DNA of 64,000 nt from JAICMB01 sp035295125 (GTDB taxonomy: Bacteria; Acidobacteriota; Terriglobia; Bryobacterales; Bryobacteraceae), in contig DATGJP010000117.1 of assembly GCA_035295125.1 (NCBI GenBank), positions 4,372-68,371 of the forward strand. Reading direction: 5' to 3'. A program made the position numbers and the translations under genes. Shown here in pieces: positions 50,860 through 57,629 of this stretch. The stretch's first letter is position 1. Every line of letters begins with the position of its first letter. A model generated the notes under the pieces. It was given only the letters and a program-made list of their open reading frames with translations, did not search any database and was not told the DNA's origin.

Positions 50860-50890
50860 GTAGAATAGCTCTCTTGAACTATTCTACATG
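50857..50890. promoter_or_regulatory. Perfect 12-bp inverted repeat, likely PadR operator
   Basis: CATGTAGAATAG (50857-50868) and CTATTCTACATG (50879-50890) are exact reverse complements around CTCTCTTGAA. The left arm covers the padR start codon. The ATGT...ACAT ends match the PadR operator consensus (ATGT-N8-10-ACAT as I remember it). Read on the minus strand, TAGAAT in the distal arm could be the -10 box, so a bound repressor would block transcription. Confidence 0.8.
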
Positions 50891-50892
50891 AG

Positions 50893-52731
50893 CTAGTTTA
50901 TAGGAACCGAACACGCATCCTGCAGCGTATGCGCCCGCGATCCATCCGTTCCCACACCCTGCAACAATTCGATGAATGTCTGCAGGGGAACCGCGTTGCC
51001 TCCCTGCCCTACTTCGGGAATTCCCGCCCATTTGTCGGCGGCGCTGAGTTGAAACATGGAATTCGAGGTGTCCAGCACCACCGACGCGGCGTCCGTCGAC
51101 TGCTCTCCAACCGGCACGCATATTTCCGGATGATCGAACGGAGCGCGTTCATAACGCACGCGATCGTCGCTCAATGCCTTCAGGAATGCAACAATCGCGT
51201 CGCGGTCGGCCTGGCTGAAGTTCTTGTTCCCGATTCCTGGGCCCAGGTTGCCGCCTTCTGGAAAATCCCCACCCCGCGAATAGAAATCGATCACCTGCTC
51301 CAACGTCGCTTGACCGCCGTTGTGTTGATACGGACCAGTGAACTCGACGTTTCTCAGCGCGGGCGCCTTGAACAGTCCCTGCACAACGGCCAGGGGCGCG
51401 CCGTTCACGACCGCTCGGGACAGCGGATTTCCGAACACGTCCGTGCCGCCCAGCCCCACATCGTCGCTGATGGGCCGGACGCCGGTGCGGAAAAATCCGC
51501 GGTCCGGCAGAGGGCCCCGTCCCGGCCCCGGCCCGCCACGATTCTGTGTCACACCCGAATACGACGCCAGCGTCAACTCGGCGCCCGCATGGCAATTGGT
51601 GCAATTGCCGCGGCCTTGAAACAGTTGCAATCCCCGTTGTTCCTGAGGCGTGAGGGCCGACGAATTACCGTCAAAGAACTGGTCGACGCGGGAATCGTCC
51701 GCGCGCAAGGTCGATTCGTAGGCCTGAATCGCCAATCCCCAGAACAGCCCGAAATTGTACTGCTCTACCGTGAACTCCCCGTCCGGCGCCGGCGTGCCGA
51801 AAACATCGACCAACTGGTCCGACTGCCAATAGTCAGGAGCGAACGCCGCCTCAACGAGAGCCTGATAAGAGGTGACCTGAAGTCCTCGGCGGCCTGCGAC
51901 TGCATACGTGCCAAGTACGCTGTCGTCGGGCGCAACGCGCTGCAGTGCCAGCGGCTGCAGCGACAAAACTTTCTGTCCGATTTGCGCCCAGGAGCGACCT
52001 TCGTATGACATTTCCCCGGAATTCAGCGCCGGGCCAACGGACTGCGAAGCAAGACTCGAGTTCGTTACTTCGACGGCTTCCAAGACAGGCGCGCCGCTCG
52101 AAACATTCAAAGCGTGGAGCCCGGTATCGGAAACGCCGAACGGAGTCGCGCCGGTGAAGATATCGCTCGCGCGACCATCCCAGAAGTTGCGAAAGTTGAA
52201 CACCGCGTTGATGACCGAAGGAGCATTGCGCGTTGTCACCTGGCGTGTGTTGATGCCGTTCAAGGAGAATGCCGGCGCATCCGTGAGGTCGTTGCCCATC
52301 TCCGCCGGGTTGCCGGGAACAATGGCCGTGAGGAGCCGCCGGAGTATGGCCGCCGACCCGGTCACCGCCGACGTATCGCGCACTACCGCCGACCGGTTGT
52401 TATTGGGATTCGATAGCAGATGAAACGGGAAATCAGAGTCCGTCAGGACTGCATTCGGCACCATGCCGCTGCTGAAATTGGAAAGCTGGTTCTGAACGCG
52501 GTGGTCCGCCCCGGCGTGAAAATGGCAACTGGCGCATGCGAGGCGCCCATCGCTGCCAGATTGCATATCCCAGAACAGCGCCTTGCCGAGAACGATGAGA
52601 GCCGTCTGATCCTGCACATACTGGTTCAGGCTGGAACGCTCCGGCAGCGTCACTCGTTTGAGCGATCCGACCGGTTGGGCCACTCCGATGGCCGCGGCAA
52701 AAAGCAGCACAGACGAACGAACAAGGGTCAT
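50893..52731 (-). CDS. Di-haem cytochrome c peroxidase / MauG-family protein
   Basis: 612 residues with a signal peptide (MTLVRSSVLLFAAAIGVAQP). Two c-type haem motifs: C66-A-S-C69-H70 and C377-T-N-C380-H381. The N-terminal half has NRSAVVRDTSAVT and the C-terminal half FKAPALRNVEFTGPYQHNGG, the axial-ligand region of this family. Members reduce hydrogen peroxide or oxidise protein side chains in the periplasm. At 612 residues it is longer than CcpA (about 340), with a C-terminal tail of about 100 residues. It ends just before the padR operator. Confidence 0.92.
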   Translation of the reverse strand: MTLVRSSVLLFAAAIGVAQPVGSLKRVTLPERSSLNQYVQDQTALIVLGKALFWDMQSGSDGRLACASCHFHAGADHRVQNQLSNFSSGMVPNAVLTDSDFPFHLLSNPNNNRSAVVRDTSAVTGSAAILRRLLTAIVPGNPAEMGNDLTDAPAFSLNGINTRQVTTRNAPSVINAVFNFRNFWDGRASDIFTGATPFGVSDTGLHALNVSSGAPVLEAVEVTNSSLASQSVGPALNSGEMSYEGRSWAQIGQKVLSLQPLALQRVAPDDSVLGTYAVAGRRGLQVTSYQALVEAAFAPDYWQSDQLVDVFGTPAPDGEFTVEQYNFGLFWGLAIQAYESTLRADDSRVDQFFDGNSSALTPQEQRGLQLFQGRGNCTNCHAGAELTLASYSGVTQNRGGPGPGRGPLPDRGFFRTGVRPISDDVGLGGTDVFGNPLSRAVVNGAPLAVVQGLFKAPALRNVEFTGPYQHNGGQATLEQVIDFYSRGGDFPEGGNLGPGIGNKNFSQADRDAIVAFLKALSDDRVRYERAPFDHPEICVPVGEQSTDAASVVLDTSNSMFQLSAADKWAGIPEVGQGGNAVPLQTFIELLQGVGTDGSRAHTLQDACSVPIN

Positions 52732-52804
52732 GGTCTATTAACGTCGCCTGCGCTGCCCGAGTTGTGTTAAGACGCGTTAAACCTCAATCGAGAGGCGGTT
52801 TCGG

Positions 52805-54409
52805 CTAACCCCGTTGCGCCTGCTCCTCCCAGAACTTCCGGATCTCGCAGCGCGGATCGTTCTCCACGCGCACTTCACGATCGAAGAGCATCGTCGCGCG
52901 CTGATTCGCGTCATATGCGGGCCAGTGTGGAATCTTGGAGTTATTGGGATTGCCTTCGCGCGCCAATGTCACCCACGTGGTCGCAAAACGGGACCACAGC
53001 GCCCGCTGTTCGTCCGATCCGCTGCCGCCAATCCCATCGCGATAACTATTGAACGTCGCGGAAACGTCGGTGCCGTGCACCGCGCCGAACCGTCCGCCGA
53101 ATCCGGGGCTCGCAAAGGTCCAGAGATACATGTAGACCGGGGCTTTCCCGGCCGCGGACTTCCGTTCCGATTGCAGAATCGCACTGCGCCGTCCGCCGGC
53201 ATCGGTATCGATCTGCGCCTGGATCAGATAAGGCGATTTCTGCGGGTATCGCGCGCGATACATGGCCAGCATCGGCTCCGCCTTCGCCCCGTAGCGCTGG
53301 TTCATCATGGTGCGCAGACCTTCTTCGGTCAAATCGAAGTTGGTCAACCGCAGCGCGGCGTCTTCGAGCGTGGTTGAGACAATAATCGGCACATCCGCTG
53401 ACTCCGGCGGTGCAGTGGGGTCGAAAGGATGGTGCGGCAAAACCTTGCCGTCGACTACCGGCGAGAAGTTTACGCCGGTGAGGCTGGCCTGTGCTTCCAG
53501 AATCTGCTGCCACGGCACCTTCTGAATGTCCGCAATATTCGACTTGTTGATACCGAGTTTTGAAAGCAGCATTTCCGCCGATTTGGTCGCCGCTTCCGGC
53601 GTGGCCGAGCGAATGGCCGAGCCGCTCTGAATGCCCGCCGCGCGGAAAAGGCCTTTTGCCGACGGAATCGCGAGCATAGTTGATGTCTTCGCCCCCCCTC
53701 CCGATTGCCCGAAGATCATGACCTTCGCGGGATCGCCGCCAAAATTCTCAGCATTGTCACGTACCCACTCGAGCGAGGCGACGAGGTCCATCATGCCGGC
53801 AATCCCGGCGTATGCAAACTCCGGCGGAGCGCCGACGCCTGCCAGGTTCAGATATCCCAGGCTCGCCAGCCGATGATTCACGGTCACGACAACGCAATCC
53901 GTGAGTCTCGAAAGCTGCGTGCCGTCATACTGCGGCCCATTGCCCGAGCCGGTGGCGAACCCGCCGCCGTGGAACGACACCATGACCGGCCGCTTCGCGC
54001 CATCTTTGATTCCGGGGGTCCAGACATTCAACGTGAGAACGTCCTCACCCATTCCCGTGCCGTAGTGTAGATCCCACTGGATAAGTTGACCGTAGTCGCC
54101 GGTGGGTGGCGATATGGTCTGCGGGGAAATCTGACCGTACGCATAGCATTCCCTGACGCCCTTCCAGGCGGCCGGTTTTTGGGGCGGCATGAAGCGGTTC
54201 TTGCCGGCAGTGGACGCGCCGTAAGGGACCCCCTTGAACTCCTTAATCCCCGCGTTCTGGATTCCCTGCACTTTGCCATAGGTCGTATCGGTGGTGTAGA
54301 AGAGCTGGCTGCTGCGTGTGGATCCTCCTGCTTGCTCCTGGGCGAAGCCTTTGGTTGTGACAGCATATCCGGCCCCGAGGGCGGTTAAGAATGAGCGTCG
54401 GTTGACCAT
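52805..54409 (-). CDS. Type B carboxylesterase with Tat signal
   Basis: 534 residues from the ATG at 54409, with GGAGACCGCGC upstream. NRRSFLTALGAGYAVTTKG is a twin-arginine signal. The nucleophile is in MIFGQSGGGAKTST near residue 225; PVMVSFHGGGFATGSG carries the oxyanion hole, STTLEDAALR the acid and GAVHGTDVSATF the histidine. This is the para-nitrobenzyl esterase group, acting on esters in the periplasm. It is divergent from the PHP gene at 54518, with an operator-like palindrome between them. Confidence 0.93.
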   Translation of the reverse strand: MVNRRSFLTALGAGYAVTTKGFAQEQAGGSTRSSQLFYTTDTTYGKVQGIQNAGIKEFKGVPYGASTAGKNRFMPPQKPAAWKGVRECYAYGQISPQTISPPTGDYGQLIQWDLHYGTGMGEDVLTLNVWTPGIKDGAKRPVMVSFHGGGFATGSGNGPQYDGTQLSRLTDCVVVTVNHRLASLGYLNLAGVGAPPEFAYAGIAGMMDLVASLEWVRDNAENFGGDPAKVMIFGQSGGGAKTSTMLAIPSAKGLFRAAGIQSGSAIRSATPEAATKSAEMLLSKLGINKSNIADIQKVPWQQILEAQASLTGVNFSPVVDGKVLPHHPFDPTAPPESADVPIIVSTTLEDAALRLTNFDLTEEGLRTMMNQRYGAKAEPMLAMYRARYPQKSPYLIQAQIDTDAGGRRSAILQSERKSAAGKAPVYMYLWTFASPGFGGRFGAVHGTDVSATFNSYRDGIGGSGSDEQRALWSRFATTWVTLAREGNPNNSKIPHWPAYDANQRATMLFDREVRVENDPRCEIRKFWEEQAQRG

Positions 54410-54430
54410 GCGCGGTCTCCTTTCTGGGCC

Positions 54431-54436
54431 AGTATA
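54431..54436 (-). promoter_or_regulatory. Candidate -10 box of the carboxylesterase gene
   Basis: On the minus strand this reads TATACT, a near-perfect -10 box, 22 bases upstream of the ATG at 54409. No good -35 is seen; the palindrome at 54452-54473 covers the region where it would be. Confidence 0.4.
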
Positions 54437-54451
54437 CTCCAAAATCCAGAC

Positions 54452-54473
54452 CTACCGACCGGACGGTGGGTAG
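54452..54473. promoter_or_regulatory. 22-bp imperfect palindrome, probable operator
   Basis: CTACCGACCGGACGGTGGGTAG reads the same on both strands at 9 of 11 paired positions. It lies between divergent esterase and PHP genes and overlaps the -35 zone of the minus-strand promoter. The ACCG...CGGT core is of the kind bound by TetR-family dimers. The regulator is not next to it. Confidence 0.6.
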
Positions 54474-54517
54474 TCGTGCTACCCGCCCTAACCTCGCTTG
54501 CGCCAAGAATAATAGGC

Positions 54518-56095
54518 ATGGCTCGCCTCCGGCTTCTCCTCGCTGTCCTTTTCGTGTTCGCACTGATCGAGTCCGCTCAATCCATGCGCGAAGCGACGCT
54601 CTCGGTCCGCGTATTCGACGCAGGCACCCGCAAGCAAACCCCAGTTCGCATTCTGCTCGAGGATTCGCACGGCAACCGGCCCAGGGTGCGCGGTGCGCTG
54701 GCGATTTCCGAGTCAGCCATTCCGGTTCCGAAACAAGCGATTGCCGTTATGTGGGGGCAGCAGGACCGCGCCCAGGGCTACGCCATTCAACCCGACGGCT
54801 CGTTCTACGTCGACGGCGCCTTCGACTTGCAAGTGCCTCCGGGTAGTTACAAGCTCACCCTCTCGAAGGGATTCGAATACGTGCGCCAGGTGGTCGCGAT
54901 CGATCTCGCGCCCGGTGCTGACGTGCATCGTGACTATCGCATCGCGCGCTGGGTCGACATGCCCGCCCGCGGCTGGTACTCCTCCGACGATCACATCCAC
55001 CTGCGCCGCTCACCAGCCGACGATCCCGCGATCACGCGCTGGATCTCAGCGGAAGATATCCATGTCGGAAACATCCTCGAGATGGGCGACTTCTGGGCGA
55101 CATTCTTCAGCCAATATGCTTTTGGCGAAAAAGGTCGCTACCAGGAAGAAGGACGCATTCTCTCGGCGGGACAGGAAGAACCGCGCACTCCCGAAATCGG
55201 TCACACCATTTCGCTGGCTGCGAACGAGTTAGTGCGCTCCCCGCGCGATTATTATTCCTTCGACCGCTTGTTTGACCGTGTTCACCAGCTCGGTGGCCTG
55301 ACCGGCTTCGCGCACCAGGGCATGAGCTTTCACGGCTACCGAGGGATGACACTGAACACCTTGCGAGGCAAAACCGATTTCCTCGAGCTGGCGCAATTCT
55401 GCGTGCCCGAAGGGCCGCTGCCCCTCGATCATTACTACTTCTTCCTGGATCTCGGCATCAAGCTGACCGCTCTCGCGGGTTCAGATTTTCCCTGGTGCGG
55501 CCAAGGATTCGCGCAGATCGGCAATGCCCGCTTTTACACCTATGCCGGAACACCGCTCACATTCGCAAACTGGCTCAACGCTCTCAAGAACGGCCGCACG
55601 TTCGTCAGCACGGGTCCCATGCTTTTGCTGAAAGTGAATGACCGGCTCCCCGGCGACACGCTTGACGTTGCTCCCGGTTCCCGAATCCAGGTCACCGCCG
55701 AAGCGTTCGGAGAAGCCACTCAAGTGCCTTTGCACTCGCTCGAAATCATCGCCCACGGAAAGGTACTCGCCCGCTCCGATGGCAAAGATCCCGCGCACCT
55801 CGCGGTCAACCTGGAATTACCCGTCCAGCACGGCATGTGGATCGCGGCCAAATGCGACGCCGGACCTGGCCAGGTGGCGCACACGACGCCTATCTACATC
55901 ACGGTCAATGGAGGCAGCTTCCAAAACCCGGAGACCGTCGCTCACAATCTCGAAGTCGCAGAGGGATACCTCAAAGAAGTGGAACACGAACTACAAAACC
56001 CGTCGCCGGGCCTCGACAGCCAGGCGTGGCGGCACAAGGCAGAGATCGATCGTCAAATTGCCGAAGCGCGAGCCGTTATTTCAAAACTGAAGTAG
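54518..56095 (+). CDS. CehA/McbA-family metallohydrolase (PHP fold), exported
   Basis: 525 residues from the ATG at 54518. A signal peptide (RLLLAVLFVFALIESAQS) is followed by a carboxypeptidase-regulatory-like beta part (residues about 25-140), then the PHP metal site WYSSDDHIHLRRSP near 160-172 (D-H-I-H). TGFAHQGMSFHGYRG and LAGSDFPWCGQG supply further ligands, and NGRTFVSTGPMLLLKVND is the usual end of the CehA/McbA group. Family members split esters such as carbaryl or phosphates. The tail after 470 is helical and charged. Confidence 0.88.
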   Translation: MARLRLLLAVLFVFALIESAQSMREATLSVRVFDAGTRKQTPVRILLEDSHGNRPRVRGALAISESAIPVPKQAIAVMWGQQDRAQGYAIQPDGSFYVDGAFDLQVPPGSYKLTLSKGFEYVRQVVAIDLAPGADVHRDYRIARWVDMPARGWYSSDDHIHLRRSPADDPAITRWISAEDIHVGNILEMGDFWATFFSQYAFGEKGRYQEEGRILSAGQEEPRTPEIGHTISLAANELVRSPRDYYSFDRLFDRVHQLGGLTGFAHQGMSFHGYRGMTLNTLRGKTDFLELAQFCVPEGPLPLDHYYFFLDLGIKLTALAGSDFPWCGQGFAQIGNARFYTYAGTPLTFANWLNALKNGRTFVSTGPMLLLKVNDRLPGDTLDVAPGSRIQVTAEAFGEATQVPLHSLEIIAHGKVLARSDGKDPAHLAVNLELPVQHGMWIAAKCDAGPGQVAHTTPIYITVNGGSFQNPETVAHNLEVAEGYLKEVEHELQNPSPGLDSQAWRHKAEIDRQIAEARAVISKLK

Positions 56096-56229
56096 CAATC
56101 AGCGATCAGCAGCTCTGAAAGCTGAAAGCTGACCGCTGCACGCTACGTTAACCCGTATGAAATAAAGCGCGCTCTGCGAAGTCTATTCGTACGGAGCGGG
56201 GGCATGGGGGTTTCCCTGTGCCCTCAGCC
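56096..56229. other. Intergenic stretch between the PHP gene and a decayed small gene
   Basis: AATCAGCGATCAGCAGCTCTGAAAGCTGAAAGCTGACCGCTG shows CTGAAAG doubled, a simple-sequence patch, with no gene. Nothing further is seen to 56229. Confidence 0.4.
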
Positions 56230-56393
56230 CTACAGCATGCCTAGGATTCCGGTCAAAAGGCCGACCACACTTCCCAAATCGAGGCTGGAGCCGGCAGTGA
56301 CGGTCGCCGACACGTTAGCCGAGACCGTTTGTGCAAATGAACTTGCGCTGAGCGCTACGCGAAAGCCGGAATAGCGAGTTTCTTCAAAGTCAT
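56230..56393 (-). pseudogene. Frameshifted gene for a tiny secreted protein
   Basis: On the minus strand AAAGGAGTAACATCA precedes an ATG at 56393: MTLKKLAIPAFA, then a stop. If one base is missing after that alanine codon, the other frame continues VALSASSFAQTVSANVSA, TVTAGSSLDLGSVVGLLTGI and LGML, then stops at 56230. Together this is a 54-residue protein with a perfect signal peptide (cleavage after SFA) and a short hydrophobic mature part. The 164-base span is one short of 55 codons, fitting a single-base loss. The loss could be real decay or a sequencing slip. Confidence 0.6.
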
Positions 56394-56666
56394 TGATGTT
56401 ACTCCTTTGTTCGATTAGATTTGTCCAGACGAAGGAACCACACCTAAGGGTGTTCTGGCTGGAGTTATCGAATAGATGTCCTGCCGGCTTCCGAAATTTC
56501 GCTGTAAACCGTTAGCTACGTTGAAGATCTTCTCCTGATTGCGCCCTAGCGAAGACACTTTCGTTCCCTAGAAGCGGATGGAAAAACCAGTTCTCAGACC
56601 TGGCGCAATTCGACGCTTGCGCTCCCGTTCACCTTCTCCGATCATGAGAGAGATAGAGAACCATAC
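56394..56666. other. Intergenic region upstream of the TPR pseudogene
   Basis: 273 bases with GGAACCACACCTAAGGGTGTTCTGGC at about 56436-56461, an imperfect hairpin. The region must once have held the promoter of the TPR gene copy. No reading frame is supported. Confidence 0.35.
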
Positions 56667-57629
56667 ATGGGCGCAGTGCGGCAGGGTATCACCCTGGTCG
56701 CGCTGGCGAGCGGCCTGGCTTATGCCGGCGCCTGGGATGGCCTCTTCCTGGAAGCCACTCGTCTTGACGTCGAGGGTCATTTCGCAGAAGCCTACGTTCG
56801 AGCGATCAGAGCTCTCGAAGAGACTGGAGTCTTGCACCCGGCGGTGTCCGTATTGCCCTGACGCTGAATCGGCTGGGACTTGTGGCCACTGATCTGGGGA
56901 ATTATGCGGAGGCCGAGCGCGTCTTTGAACGGGGCATCCGTTTAGTGGAGGAGACAGAAAACGATCGCGTGGTGCTCGCGGAGTTACTCGGCAACCTTGG
57001 ATCGGTGTACTTCATTGAAGGCAACCGTCTCCACGAGGCTGAGCGGATGAAAAAAAGAGCGCTCGATCTGGCAATAGAGAGCCTGGGGCCCAGCCATCCC
57101 GCTACCGGAAACATGTTCCTGTGAGTGGCGCTGGTAGAACTCGAGCGGCACCGGATTTCCGAAGCACAGTTCCATCTTGAATGTGCCGTGGCCGCATTGA
57201 AGAATGGCCTGCATGACTATCTGGCGGACCTGGCCGCTGCGCTTCACAATCCCGGGTCCCTGGCGGTGACCAGAGGCCGACCCTCAGACGCAATCGACTA
57301 CTACAAAAGAGCGATCGGATTGTTCGAACAAACTTTACGGCTGGACCATCCGAAGCTTGTATATCCTCTGACGGGATTAGCTTGCCGTGTATACCAGGAT
57401 GAACCAGCCCGAACGTGCCCTGCCATTGCTCGCCCGCGCCCTGGCGATTGCGGATTCGTCGTATGAACAGGACCACCCGATTCTTGTCAGCATCCTATCG
57501 GTCTACGCCGGCGCCTTAAAGAAGGCAGGCATGAAAAAGGAAGCGAAGTCGCTGGCCGATCGCGCCGCGACCATCGACGCGCGTCGGCGTGCCAAAGTCG
57601 GCCTGGCGGATTTGTGTCCTAAGCGTTGA
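56667..57629 (+). pseudogene. Decayed TPR protein gene, paralog of the one at 60145
   Basis: The three frames together match the intact neighbour along its full length: AWDGLFLEATRLDVEGHFAE, AERVFERGIRLVEETENDR, LGNLGSVYFIEGNRLHEAER, LKKAGMKKEAKSLADRAATI. Three lesions break it: a base lost near 56845 (the frame ends at 56861), an in-frame TGA at 57122-57124 where the paralog has GGG, and a one-base shift near 57380. A start like that of the paralog (MGAVRQGITLVALASGLAYA) is kept. With three separate lesions it is clearly dead. Confidence 0.9.

Noticed and set aside
50929..52008. Plus-strand frame of 359 codons opposite the di-haem peroxidase
   Set aside because: Antisense shadow; arginine- and histidine-rich with no recognisable domain.
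57122..57124. A second in-frame TGA, in the TPR gene copy, as possible selenocysteine
   Set aside because: The intact paralog has glycine (GGG) there, TPR proteins have no redox site at this place, and two frameshifts show the gene is dead.
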